20,783 nucleotides of DNA from an uncultured Bacteroidales bacterium (GTDB lineage: Bacteria; Bacteroidota; Bacteroidia; Bacteroidales; UBA932), in the NCBI GenBank assembly GCA_937899055.1, contig CALBPX010000060.1, forward strand, positions 1-20,783, in the 5' to 3' direction. Position numbers and translations under genes: made by a program. Under the pieces are notes generated by a model. The model saw only the letters and a list, made by a program, of their open reading frames with translations. It was not told the origin of the DNA and did not search any database. Below are positions 1-8,116 of the stretch, piece after piece. Position 1 is the first letter of the stretch, and each line of letters begins with the position of its first letter.

Positions 1-38
1 GCGGGTTCTTCTTCCAAAATAGTGGTAGCTGTATTCAT
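1..38 (-). CDS. Possible start of a truncated gene
   Basis: An ATG at 38 on the minus strand opens a frame reading MNTATTILEEEP before the window ends. It follows the binding-protein gene by about 160 bases in the same direction. In related transport operons a membrane permease gene often comes next, but these 12 residues do not look like a permease start, and the frame also stays open about 28 codons upstream of this ATG. I do not recognise the product. The gap 39-198 holds no other feature I can support. Confidence 0.25.
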   Translation of the reverse strand, partial: MNTATTILEEEP

Positions 39-198
39 TATGTGAAAACTTCTTATGTTCTTCTCGTCCAGTATAACATTGGCTATATCCGCTATCGGAA
101 TGATATTTGCTGCAAAGACAATTCAGATTTTGAGGTTTTAATCATTCATTTTTCTCTTGAAATTCAATCAAATACAGGGTTTGTTTTGGCATTGCCGG

Positions 199-1380
199 TT
201 ATTTCAGAAGCTTGTAGAATGTTGCCTGATAGTTTTCTTCTATAAGTTCGGGGTGGAAGATGGCGATAAAGTCTTTAAGCAGAAGGTCAGGATGCACTGG
301 AGCAAGCTCATAATAGGGGGTTTGCTTCATGTTGCAGTAAATGACCTTCTTGTTTTTGAAGGCGTTGAAGAGAGCGTTCCTTGGTTCAGATTTTTTCAGG
401 GCATCGTAGGAAAAGTCTCCCGAAAAACTGTTGAGAATCCGCCAATAGTCTGCCTTGGCGCAGGTTGAATACACCTTTTCAAACTCTATGTTCACACCGC
501 CGGTGTTGTTGTCTTTGATAAGATAGTCTGCGCCGGCATCTCTGAATATCTGGGCAAGATGGTTCATGCCTCCCACAGCATACCAATTGCCGGAGTGCAT
601 TTCACCGCTGAATACGGTAGGGCGGGTCTGAGTGTTTTCAGCCAGAGCCTTCATATCAAGATAGTTCTTTTCTATCTGGGCAAAGGTCTGGTTGGCAGCC
701 TTTTCCTTGCCTATGAACATGGCTGTGAACTTTATCCATTCCGCCTGCCCCAGAGGAACCAGTTCCTTGTATCCAAGATGCGGAACAAGGGTAATACCAG
801 TTTCCTTAATTGCATCGTAACCTCCTTTTTTAAAGGGAGATATGAAGATTATATCAGGGTTGGCGGCCATGATGAGTTCCTGGTCAAAGTTGCCCTCGTG
901 GCCAATCTTCTGAAGGGTTCCGTCTTCAACCCTTGCAAGAATCTCCTTGTTGAACAGGTTCTTTGTGCTGGTTATGGCAGACAGTTTGTCAAGGGCGTCC
1001 AGAGCTGCAAAGTTGGAAAGCTGAAGCAGAGTCATTGCAATGGTCTTTTCCACCGGCACTTCAACCTTAAGATATCCCTCCGGAATGAGTTTGGAGCAGA
1101 TGTCGCTGCTAAGCCCCTTGGGCACAAGGGCAAAGCTGTATCCTACGGGCATTATGTCTTCCTTGTCTGCCTGAGGGTCTTTGATATCTACAAGACGAAT
1201 GCCGTCTTCCAGATAGTTTACCGTAAATCCCTTGGCATATACAGGAGATATGAATGCCGCAGAATCGGTTATGGCGGCAATGTCAGCAGCCGTTTCGGAT
1301 GAAATCTTCGGACCTGTCTTACAGCCTGCAATGCAGACGGTTGCAATAATTGGCAATAAAAAGTAGCGGAATGTTTTCAT
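199..1380 (-). CDS. ABC transporter substrate-binding lipoprotein (FecB/BtuF/TroA-like)
   Basis: A 393-residue exported protein with a lipoprotein signal: a hydrophobic stretch at residues 5-19 ends in the lipobox I-A-G-C20. The rest looks like a class III periplasmic binding protein of the FecB/BtuF type. It includes a segment around residues 165-185 (AANPDIIFISPF) typical of the family's 'the site lies at X' strand, and a C-terminal half with GEMHSGNWYAVGG and FHPEL near the end. Family members hand iron-siderophore, haem, cobamide or metal to a FecCD-type permease; the ligand cannot be told from sequence. At 393 residues it is longer than typical BtuF (about 270), because of an extended N-terminal region. 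It starts one base after the upstream fucose isomerase-like gene stops, so the two are surely cotranscribed. No permease or ATPase is visible in the window. Confidence 0.8.
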   Translation of the reverse strand: MKTFRYFLLPIIATVCIAGCKTGPKISSETAADIAAITDSAAFISPVYAKGFTVNYLEDGIRLVDIKDPQADKEDIMPVGYSFALVPKGLSSDICSKLIPEGYLKVEVPVEKTIAMTLLQLSNFAALDALDKLSAITSTKNLFNKEILARVEDGTLQKIGHEGNFDQELIMAANPDIIFISPFKKGGYDAIKETGITLVPHLGYKELVPLGQAEWIKFTAMFIGKEKAANQTFAQIEKNYLDMKALAENTQTRPTVFSGEMHSGNWYAVGGMNHLAQIFRDAGADYLIKDNNTGGVNIEFEKVYSTCAKADYWRILNSFSGDFSYDALKKSEPRNALFNAFKNKKVIYCNMKQTPYYELAPVHPDLLLKDFIAIFHPELIEENYQATFYKLLK

Positions 1381-1381
1381 A

Positions 1382-2605
1382 TTAACTCAGCAGTTCCTCC
1401 AGGGGCTTTTTCCAATGCCCGGGGATGATGATATGATGGTTGCCGACAGGGTTCTGGAGGAAGTATCTTGTTGCGTCTTTGTCTGTAAAGCGGATCAGCT
1501 GCTGGGTGCGGCAGAGGTTGGAGGCTTTGCCGTTGGATATGAGCTGACCTTCTTCTATGAACTGTCTTTGAAGGTCTCCCGAAACCTTGAACACGGTAAC
1601 CGGACCTTCTTTCATGAATCCTCTGATTCCCACTCCGATGCCGGATTCAAAATGGGTGTCAAGTTCAAACTTTTCCACCATGTTCAGCGGTATGGTGCAG
1701 TGGGCGAACAGGACCTCTCCCTTATCTGTGTCAATCATTGCGGGATTGGCCTGAAAACCGGTCTTTTGGGTAAGGCACTGGCTGATTATCATGGAAAGCA
1801 TTGCCGGAGCATCACCCTCGCAGCCGGCAACAATTCCCTCGGAGTTGAGTTTGGCCAGGGCCGTGCAACTGGTGTTCTTCAGGCTGGAAAGCAGGTCAAA
1901 GCATCTGATGGTAAAGGCATTGACATTATGCTCAGCGATGACCTTCCTGAGAGCATCGTAGATTTTTATGGCACCGGAAATGTTGCCGCCGCAAGAAGAG
2001 CCTTCGGCAATGTCTGCCTTGAGCATCACCTCCTTCAGCCTTTCGGCCTCTTTGGAGTTTGCAGAATGTCCGGCATAGGCCTTTTCCACTTCTTCAAGTT
2101 CTATCTTGGAGATCTCAAAACCAAGCCTTCTTTTGATTTCATCGCGGTCTATGACGGAGCTGGCTATTAGCCAGTCGGACGGCTTGCCTATGATTGCTGC
2201 CCTGACCTGAGAGAGCCTCTTTCTGGCGGCTTGGATTAAGGAAAGGACTTTAACCCTTTCCGAAATGTACTCTGGCGTGCCATGCAGGATTTCACCTTTC
2301 TGGCCACTCTGACGGAGCCATGAGAGAATCTCCATGGAAGCGGCAAGGGAGTTGTTGGTGCCGTTTGACAGAAGATACACAGGAGACTGGATGTCATGCA
2401 TATTCATGCGCTGCTGCCTGAACAGGTTTTCAGTTCCGCCCGTTCTTACAAAAATAAGGTTGAGGCCGTTGGTTGACCAGTCTTTAAAATCTTCTCCTTT
2501 GAACTCAAACGGAAAATCCAGACTGTCCAGAAACTCTTTGGTTGAGGCAGCTATGGCTTCCTTGTCGTGAAGAGGGGAGGTGAGTGTGTAGATGGCTATG
2601 CTCAT
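1382..2605 (-). CDS. L-fucose isomerase-like protein
   Basis: A 407-residue cytoplasmic protein with no signal peptide, resembling the L-fucose/L-arabinose isomerase-like group (COG2407). Recognisable parts are G-C-E-G-D-A at 261-266, where the family carries metal-binding acidic residues, AHC at 301-303, and the C-terminal motif PVGNHHIIIPGHW at 386-398, which matches the GNHH-type histidine motif closing the active site. True fucose isomerases are about 590 residues; this shorter form belongs to a poorly characterised subgroup whose substrates are mostly unknown. It lies 32 bases after the PLP enzyme gene and one base before the binding lipoprotein gene, so it is the middle gene of an operon. 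A role in isomerising an imported sugar-like compound is possible but unproven. Confidence 0.65.
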   Translation of the reverse strand: MSIAIYTLTSPLHDKEAIAASTKEFLDSLDFPFEFKGEDFKDWSTNGLNLIFVRTGGTENLFRQQRMNMHDIQSPVYLLSNGTNNSLAASMEILSWLRQSGQKGEILHGTPEYISERVKVLSLIQAARKRLSQVRAAIIGKPSDWLIASSVIDRDEIKRRLGFEISKIELEEVEKAYAGHSANSKEAERLKEVMLKADIAEGSSCGGNISGAIKIYDALRKVIAEHNVNAFTIRCFDLLSSLKNTSCTALAKLNSEGIVAGCEGDAPAMLSMIISQCLTQKTGFQANPAMIDTDKGEVLFAHCTIPLNMVEKFELDTHFESGIGVGIRGFMKEGPVTVFKVSGDLQRQFIEEGQLISNGKASNLCRTQQLIRFTDKDATRYFLQNPVGNHHIIIPGHWKKPLEELLS

Positions 2606-2637
2606 AAATGCTGTTGTATGTTTATCGGTGCCGTCTG

Positions 2638-3651
2638 TTAAAGCGGAAAGTCATCGCTGATGGGGAAGAGGCCGAACAGTCCGCCGGTGTGGATGAACAG
2701 GACGTTGTCTGTGCGGCTGATGGCAGTCTTAGGGTCTGCACCGTCTTTGAGTTCGTTGTAAAGGCCGTACATTGCCTTGCCGGTATAGACGGGGTCAAGA
2801 ATAAGGCCCTCAAGACGGGCTACCTTGCGGATGAACTCCAGTTCCTCCGGCCTTGACAGGGCATAGCCGATGCCCACGTAACCATCGTTGATTTCAATAC
2901 CACTACGCAATAACTGTGCGTTGCTATAATCTTCTGTGTCAAGGAAATCTTTGAGGATATGCTTGGCCTCATTAGATATGTTATCGGCAATGTCCGTAAA
3001 ATATTCAACATCGTCGCATACAGCCATGCCAATGCATCTTTTGCCGAGCTTTCCGAGCTGGTTGGCAAGGTGCAGGCCGGCAATGGTGCCGCCGCTTCCG
3101 GTTGCCACAACTATGGTGTTGAACTCAAGGCCCATCTGTTTTTCCTGAGCCAGAATTTCCTGCATGCAGCTGTAATAGCCAAGGGTTCCTATGGCATTTG
3201 AGGCCCCTTCGGGAATGATGTAAGGCTTGTAACCCTGCCTGCGGTAGCCTTCGGCCATATCTTCCATTATCTGTTGGCGGTGATGGCGGTATTCCTCTTG
3301 GTTGCAAAACTTTACGTCTGCGCCCATGAGACGGTCCAGGAAGTAGTTGCCCCTTACCGGAGGTTCGGAGCTGATTCTCAGCAGCACGGCGGACTTCATT
3401 CCCAGAAGTGTTGCTGCTGCAACGGTAGCCCTGCAGTGGTTGGATTGGATTCCACCGCAGGTTATGAGCAGGTTGCAGCCCTTTTCCAGGGCGTCTGCAC
3501 ATTCAAACTCAAGTTTACGTACCTTGTTGCCGGTAAGTTCGCTTCCGGTCTGGTCGTCTCTTTTGATGTAAATGTTTGCACCAAGTTCTTTGCTCAGCCT
3601 CTCAAGGCGATAAATTTTTGTTGGCAGATTTGCCAGTCTGATTCTTTTCAT
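2638..3651 (-). CDS. PLP-dependent D-cysteine desulfhydrase / ACC deaminase family enzyme
   Basis: A 337-residue cytoplasmic enzyme of fold-type II PLP family (tryptophan synthase beta superfamily). The PLP-binding lysine is expected at K43 in GNKVRKLEF (41-49), followed by the substrate motif CGGIQSNHCRA (65-75). A glycine-rich phosphate-binding loop, ATGSGGTIAG, lies in the middle, and PVYTGKAMYGL in the C-terminal third carries a conserved tyrosine. D-cysteine desulfhydrase makes pyruvate, sulfide and ammonia. Close homologues include L-cysteate sulfo-lyase and ACC deaminase, so the substrate is open. The ATG at 3651 is the natural start, because the family N-terminus (LPTKIYRLERLS) begins right after it. 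The promoter element ends only a few bases upstream, so the mRNA may be leaderless. It is the first gene of the minus-strand operon. Confidence 0.82.
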   Translation of the reverse strand: MKRIRLANLPTKIYRLERLSKELGANIYIKRDDQTGSELTGNKVRKLEFECADALEKGCNLLITCGGIQSNHCRATVAAATLLGMKSAVLLRISSEPPVRGNYFLDRLMGADVKFCNQEEYRHHRQQIMEDMAEGYRRQGYKPYIIPEGASNAIGTLGYYSCMQEILAQEKQMGLEFNTIVVATGSGGTIAGLHLANQLGKLGKRCIGMAVCDDVEYFTDIADNISNEAKHILKDFLDTEDYSNAQLLRSGIEINDGYVGIGYALSRPEELEFIRKVARLEGLILDPVYTGKAMYGLYNELKDGADPKTAISRTDNVLFIHTGGLFGLFPISDDFPL

Positions 3652-3656
3652 AAAGG

Positions 3657-3688
3657 CAAAATTAGTAAATTTGCGTCCATCTGCACAA
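3657..3688 (-). promoter_or_regulatory. Bacteroidetes-type promoter for the PLP enzyme operon
   Basis: On the minus strand TTG (3688-3686), a 21-base spacer, then TAATTTTG (3664-3657) fits the Bacteroidetes -33/-7 pattern. Only five bases separate the -7 element from the ATG at 3651, so transcription would begin at or within a base or two of the start codon. Confidence 0.6.
3666..3673 (+). promoter_or_regulatory. -7 element for the amidase gene
   Basis: TAAATTTG fits TAnnTTTG and lies 35 bases before the ATG at 3709. No good -33 TTTG is present; the region at the expected distance is T-rich and overlaps the start of the divergent gene. It lies one base away from the opposing -7 element. Confidence 0.5.
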
Positions 3689-3708
3689 GATTATTAAACT
3701 TAAAAGAT

Positions 3709-6700
3709 ATGCGCTTAACAAGATTTTCAGTCAAAGCATTTGCCATTGCCATGGCAGCCCTTTTGCTCATTCCGTCTGTATCCCTGTCGCAGAGTAAGAA
3801 ACCCAAAGTTATTGTGGATTATCCCGATGTTCTGCTCAAGGATAAAGACTTTACAAAAGTTTCAGACCTGAAACAATTTGACAAGATCTGCCTGGAGGTG
3901 AGAAATTACCTCCGCACACTTTCTAACGGAGTGAAAGTTCCTATTAAAGTAGATAAAGCCTTTACATTCAAGGGCAACGATTCGCTCTACATTGCCTTCA
4001 ACCGGAATGTGGCAGACTATCCGATCAGGCCGGAGGGGCTTAAGAAAATCTATGAACTTGTAAACAAGAATCTTCCGGCGCAGTTCAAAAACAAGAAGAT
4101 AGCCCTGTTCTCAGCGGGGAGCAAGCTGGAAAAACTGGTTACTCCGTTCTACAATAACACCGGCAGATATGCCAAGATTCAGAAAGATGGAACAATCAAA
4201 GTATCTTCTTCAGCTATAAGGCTCAAGGAGCAGCTGAACAAGCCTTATACCATTACCAGGGGGTTGCAGAACAGGCATATAGCCATGCAGAACAGCCATG
4301 GATGGTATTACGAGCCTTCGCTTGACCGGTGGGAGTTCCAGAGAGCACGTCTTTTTGGAGTGGTGGAAGATACCTATACGATGAGTTATGTAGAACCGTT
4401 CCTTGTTCCGATGCTGGAAAATGCCGGAGCTGTGGTTCTGCTTCCAAAGGAAAGAGACTGGACCAAGGTGGAGGTCATAGTAGATAACGATACCCAGACC
4501 GAAGGCTTCAGCACATCCGATGGTTCAAATGCCTGGACTTCCGGAGAAAAGCCCGGCTTTGCAAACCCCAAGGAGAGTTATGTCTTTGGAGAAAATCCTT
4601 TCCGGATGGGCTCCTACATCCAGACGGAAGGCCTCCTTGCTTCGGACAGGCAGGAGGAACCTTCTTCCGGCCATACGGCAAGTACGGTAAGTTGGATTCC
4701 GGATTTTGAAGAAGACGGAGACTATGCCGTTTACATTTCTTACAAGACCCTTCCTAAGAGTGCCAAAAAAGTTTCATACACAGTAAAATACAATGGCGGG
4801 CAGGCAGAGTTTTCCATCAACCAGAAGATGGGCGGCAGCATGTGGATTTACCTTGGTACATTCCACTTTAAGGCCGGCAGAGACAATAATCAGGGAGTGT
4901 TCCTGACCAATGCCCATAGCCATGGAACAGTTACCGCCGATGCCTGCAAGTTCGGCGGCGGAATGGGCAACATAGCCCGCGGCGAGGGTGAAGGCTTTGT
5001 AAGCGGAATGCCGAGGTTCATGGAAGGTTCGCGCTACTTCCTGCAGTGGAGCGGCTTTGCCGATACCGTTTACTCCATGTCTCACAACGAGAACGACTAT
5101 ACAGACGACTATGTTTCCAGAGGCAAGTTCGTAAACGCCATTGCCGGCGGGTCAAAGGTTCTGCCCAAGTGGGGCGCAGAGAGCCGCAATATTCCTGTGG
5201 ATCTTTCGTTTGCCTTCCATACCGATGCGGGCAATGCTCTCATAGATACTATCATAGGAACACTCTCCATCTATACCCGCATCTGCGAAGACTTTGGCGG
5301 AGATGAAAAATATCCTAACGGCGATGACCGTATCCTGGGCCGCTACCTTGCCGATATGGTTCAGACACAGTTGGTTGACGATGTGTCTGACAAGTATGGC
5401 TTTGCCTGGAGCCGCCGTCAGCTGTGGGACCGTTCTTATTCCGAGAGCCGCTCTCCTCAGGTTCCGGGTATGCTTCTGGAGTTCCTTTCGCACCACAACT
5501 ATGCCGATATGAAGTTCGGGCTGGACCCTGACTTCCGATTTACTGCATCCAGAGCCATTTACAAGGGTATCCTCAAGTTCCTCAGCTGGAAGAACAATGT
5601 TCCATATACGGTTCAGCCTCTGCCTGTAAACAACATGCAGGTAGTTCTGGCAAACACTGCAAGCAGAGAAGCCGAATTCGGGAAGGAAACCGTTTCTTAC
5701 CAGACACTGGGAAACGACGATGTATTTGCAGTTGTTTCCTGGTCTGCGGTAGAAGACCGGCTTGAGCCTACGGCTGTTCCTACGGCTTATGTAGTATATA
5801 CGGCCATTGATGACAACGGCTATGATATGGGTACGTTAACCAAGAATACAGAACATTGCGTAAAACTGGAGAAAGGCCATATCTACCGCTTTAAGGTTAC
5901 GGCAGTCAACGAGGGCGGAGAGAGCTTCCCCTCTGAGGTTGTGGCAGCCGGAGTTCCGGCAGAACTCAAATCTGACGACATAGTTCTGGTAGTAAATGCA
6001 TTTGACAGGGTGGGAGCTCCCAAATGGATTCAGAGCAAAGACTCTACAATGGCAGGTTTCTTTGCCGACTACGACCACGGAGTTCCTTATCTGAAAGACG
6101 CTTCCTATCTTGGCAAGATGTATGAATACCGCAGGCTGGTTCCTTGGACAGACGACGACGCTCCCGGATTCGGCGGATGCTTCAGCGATCAGGCAGGCAA
6201 TATAATTGCCGGAAATACATTTGATTACGCCTACGATCACGGTCTTGCATTCATGAACAACGGCTATGCATTCATATCCTCTACCAGAAGCGCCGTGGAA
6301 AATGGCAAGACCGATATGAGCAAGTTCTACATCTGCGACTTGATAATGGGCAAGCAGGCCCAGAGCAATGACGGCGCCCTTACCAAACTGGTCAAATACC
6401 ATGTTTATACTCCTGCCATGAAGGAGGCCATAACCAAGTTCTGCAATCAGGGCAGAAACCTCATACTCTCCGGAGCCTATGTAGCCACTGACCTTGTAGA
6501 TGCCTACGAAGTTGATCCTAAGGAAGGCCCCAAGTTTGCAGCCGATGTTCTGAAAATCAAATGGATGACACATTCTGCATCCATAGACGGAAAAGTTTCC
6601 GCTGTAAAAAACAACTTCGGCTTCACCGGCAACTTTGAATACTACAGCCAGCTCAACAGTAAGAAATATGTATGCGAGGCTCCGGATGCGTTCAATCCTG

Positions 6701-6891
6701 CCGGAAAAGATTCCTACACAGTATTCCGCTATCCGCAGACCAGCATCAGCGCCGCAGTTGCCTACCCCGGAACAGATTACAAAACCATAGTGTTTGGGTT
6801 CCCGATTGAGGTTCTAAAGACTCAGGACCAGATAGATAACCTCATAGGCCAGACTATCAGCTTCTTCAAAGCCCCGGCGGCAGAAAAGTAG
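3709..6891 (+). CDS. Secreted golvesin-domain / N-acetylmuramoyl-L-alanine amidase-like protein with FN3 domain
   Basis: A 1060-residue exported protein. An open frame extends 145 codons upstream, but that part lies over the opposite gene; ATG 3709 gives a clean signal peptide with predicted cleavage S27/Q28. The Amidase_3-like fold appears split. Its first half spans about 185-250, with H190, H197 and E220 as candidate zinc ligands. A golvesin C-terminal-like domain follows (about 255-420), then the second amidase half (about 440-625) with FAFHTDAG (H504) and MLLEFLSHHN (E591, candidate catalytic Glu). An FN3-like domain covers about 640-750, then a C-terminal domain of unknown role (about 755-1060). 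Proteins of this type are often labelled 'xanthan lyase' in databases, which the visible motifs do not support. Peptidoglycan is a reasonable substrate. It is transcribed alone and ends at a strong terminator. Confidence 0.75.
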   Translation: MRLTRFSVKAFAIAMAALLLIPSVSLSQSKKPKVIVDYPDVLLKDKDFTKVSDLKQFDKICLEVRNYLRTLSNGVKVPIKVDKAFTFKGNDSLYIAFNRNVADYPIRPEGLKKIYELVNKNLPAQFKNKKIALFSAGSKLEKLVTPFYNNTGRYAKIQKDGTIKVSSSAIRLKEQLNKPYTITRGLQNRHIAMQNSHGWYYEPSLDRWEFQRARLFGVVEDTYTMSYVEPFLVPMLENAGAVVLLPKERDWTKVEVIVDNDTQTEGFSTSDGSNAWTSGEKPGFANPKESYVFGENPFRMGSYIQTEGLLASDRQEEPSSGHTASTVSWIPDFEEDGDYAVYISYKTLPKSAKKVSYTVKYNGGQAEFSINQKMGGSMWIYLGTFHFKAGRDNNQGVFLTNAHSHGTVTADACKFGGGMGNIARGEGEGFVSGMPRFMEGSRYFLQWSGFADTVYSMSHNENDYTDDYVSRGKFVNAIAGGSKVLPKWGAESRNIPVDLSFAFHTDAGNALIDTIIGTLSIYTRICEDFGGDEKYPNGDDRILGRYLADMVQTQLVDDVSDKYGFAWSRRQLWDRSYSESRSPQVPGMLLEFLSHHNYADMKFGLDPDFRFTASRAIYKGILKFLSWKNNVPYTVQPLPVNNMQVVLANTASREAEFGKETVSYQTLGNDDVFAVVSWSAVEDRLEPTAVPTAYVVYTAIDDNGYDMGTLTKNTEHCVKLEKGHIYRFKVTAVNEGGESFPSEVVAAGVPAELKSDDIVLVVNAFDRVGAPKWIQSKDSTMAGFFADYDHGVPYLKDASYLGKMYEYRRLVPWTDDDAPGFGGCFSDQAGNIIAGNTFDYAYDHGLAFMNNGYAFISSTRSAVENGKTDMSKFYICDLIMGKQAQSNDGALTKLVKYHVYTPAMKEAITKFCNQGRNLILSGAYVATDLVDAYEVDPKEGPKFAADVLKIKWMTHSASIDGKVSAVKNNFGFTGNFEYYSQLNSKKYVCEAPDAFNPAGKDSYTVFRYPQTSISAAVAYPGTDYKTIVFGFPIEVLKTQDQIDNLIGQTISFFKAPAAEK

Positions 6892-6910
6892 GGTATCTCA
6901 ACGGGCATAT

Positions 6911-6943
6911 AAAAAGGACAGCCGGAATTTCCTGCTGTCCTTT
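6911..6943. terminator. Bidirectional rho-independent terminator
   Basis: A 10-bp perfect stem AAAGGACAGC/GCTGTCCTTT (6913-6922 with 6934-6943) closes an 11-base loop. On the plus strand it follows the amidase stop by 21 bases. On the minus strand it is followed by a run of T (TTTTTATA) and lies directly after the 3' end of RNase P RNA, so it serves both convergent transcripts. Confidence 0.85.
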
Positions 6944-6950
6944 ATGTTTT

Positions 6951-7283
6951 GGTACGGGTTAAGCCGGATTCTGTTCCGCCTGCCGAAGCCTGCGGCCTTT
7001 ATCATTTATCTGGTGCAGCTTACCCCTCGGCAAAGGACGGGCAGCCCTTGAATGCCGATATACATAGCCTTGCAGGATGCGGCGGAGTACCCTGATAATG
7101 TTGCCATTACCTGTCGTGAGCTCTTGCCTCGCGTTTTCACCCTTGCCGCGCCCTTGCGGACGTTGGCGGTTGTTTTCTGTTACCCCCTTCACAAGCTTAC
7201 GCCTGTCTGTGCTTTCCACAGCGCATTGCCCTTTCCTGTCCGGACTTTCCTCTGATTGCTCAGCGATAAAGTCTCCCGTACCG
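6951..7283 (-). ncRNA. rnpB: RNase P RNA (bacterial type A)
   Basis: The catalytic RNA of RNase P, which removes tRNA 5' leaders. The diagnostic P4 halves are both present: GAGGAAAGTCCGGAC near the 5' end (about 7253-7239) and ACAGAATCCGGCTTA near the 3' end (about 6975-6961). P1 is formed by GGTACGGG (7282-7275) and CCCGTACC (6958-6951), an 8-bp perfect pair that fixes both ends. AACGCGAGGCAAGAGCTCAC lies in the central domain, and GAGGGGTAAGCTGCACCAG carries a GGT that could pair with the tRNA CCA end (P15 region). Length of about 333 bases fits type A RNAs. A -7 element sits 6 bases before P1 and the shared terminator follows, so it is a single-gene unit. A 110-codon open frame across it is a chance reading. 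Confidence 0.95.
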
Positions 7284-7288
7284 GGCTG

Positions 7289-7320
7289 CAAAGATAAAAA
7301 TTAGTATGAAATGCGGTAAA
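7289..7320 (-). promoter_or_regulatory. Promoter of rnpB
   Basis: TTTA (7320-7317), a 20-base spacer and TATCTTTG (7296-7289) on the minus strand match the Bacteroidetes promoter pattern. Predicted start is near 7283, at the first base of P1. The -33 half lies inside the last codons of the glutaminyl cyclase gene. Confidence 0.7.
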
Positions 7321-8116
7321 GTTTTGGCCAATATTTGCCGGTGATGTAGATGCTTCCGTCTGAAGGATCCATGGCAATTCCGTTGAGAACATCGGTGGTT
7401 TTGGTCTTGAGCCTCTCCGGAAGGATGCCCTTGCAGTCTATTACATCGGTGACCGTTCCGGTCTGAGGATCAATGATTACGATATCGTCTGTAAGATAAA
7501 CGTTTGCCCATATCTTGCCGTTTATCCATTCCAGTTCGTTGAGGTACTCCAGAGGTTTTCCGTCCAGGGTTACCTGAACCTTTGAATTGCAGTAGAACGA
7601 GTTTTTGTCCATAAACATCAAGAAAGACGAACCGTCGCTCATGATGAGCTGGTTGCCGTCCGTGGTCAGGCCCCAGCCTTCGGTAGGGTAGGAAGCCCGT
7701 CCTATTTCCTTGAGTTTGGCCTGAGGACTTTCCAGATTAAATACAAAACAAGTGTGCTCCATCCAGGTAAGGATGTAGAACCAGCCGTTCAGTACGCAAC
7801 TCCCCTCTACAAAGAATCTTTTCTTAAAACGCCATTTCCTGAGCCACTTGCCGGTTTCAAGGTTCCATTTGATAAGGCAGCTTTCGCCATACTGGCCGGT
7901 AGTTTCCCACAGGTGCCCGTCGTAGAAGAACAACCCCTGAGTATAGGACTTCGTGCTGTGAGGATATTCAGCCAGAACCTTGACTTTGTGTCTTTTGGCC
8001 TTAACGGCAGATGCTTCGTCACTGCCCTGGGCAAAGCCTGTGGAAGGCAGTGTCAGCAGGGCGTATAGCAGAATCGCTGAGAAAAATAATGATATGCTTA
8101 GGGGCCGGTTTTTCAT
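7301..8116 (-). CDS. Periplasmic glutaminyl-peptide cyclotransferase (plant-type beta-propeller)
   Basis: A 271-residue exported enzyme that cyclises N-terminal glutamine of peptides and proteins to pyroglutamate with loss of ammonia. It is the five-bladed beta-propeller type (Glu_cyclase_2). Family signatures are YTQGL (58-62), ETTGQYGES (71-79), EGWGLTTDG (146-154), MSDGSS (159-164), YLNELEWINGKIWANV (191-206) and LNGIA (244-248). A signal peptide ends in G-F-A29/Q30, so the mature enzyme itself begins with Gln. The start ATG overlaps the pyrG stop by 4 bases (ATGA), implying translational coupling. In Bacteroidetes this enzyme acts on many signal peptidase I products, and several neighbours encoded here are candidate substrates. 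Length and motifs are complete. Confidence 0.9.
   Translation of the reverse strand: MKNRPLSISLFFSAILLYALLTLPSTGFAQGSDEASAVKAKRHKVKVLAEYPHSTKSYTQGLFFYDGHLWETTGQYGESCLIKWNLETGKWLRKWRFKKRFFVEGSCVLNGWFYILTWMEHTCFVFNLESPQAKLKEIGRASYPTEGWGLTTDGNQLIMSDGSSFLMFMDKNSFYCNSKVQVTLDGKPLEYLNELEWINGKIWANVYLTDDIVIIDPQTGTVTDVIDCKGILPERLKTKTTDVLNGIAMDPSDGSIYITGKYWPKLYRISY

Noticed and set aside
559..1302. 247-codon open frame on the plus strand across the binding lipoprotein gene
   Set aside because: The minus-strand frame has a lipobox and family motifs; this one is its mirror.
3274..3708. 145-codon N-terminal extension of the amidase frame
   Set aside because: It lies antisense to the PLP enzyme gene, crosses both promoters and lacks a signal peptide; ATG 3709 starts a clear signal peptide.
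5836..6573. 245-codon open frame on the minus strand inside the amidase gene
   Set aside because: It is an antisense shadow of a well-supported coding frame; the translation is low in recognisable motifs and has no promoter or partner.
3709..6891. 'Xanthan lyase' label for the large secreted protein
   Set aside because: This is a common database name, but the visible motifs are amidase, golvesin-like and FN3, not a polysaccharide lyase fold.
6959..7291. 110-codon minus-strand open frame
   Set aside because: It coincides with RNase P RNA, whose P4 and P1 pairings explain the sequence.
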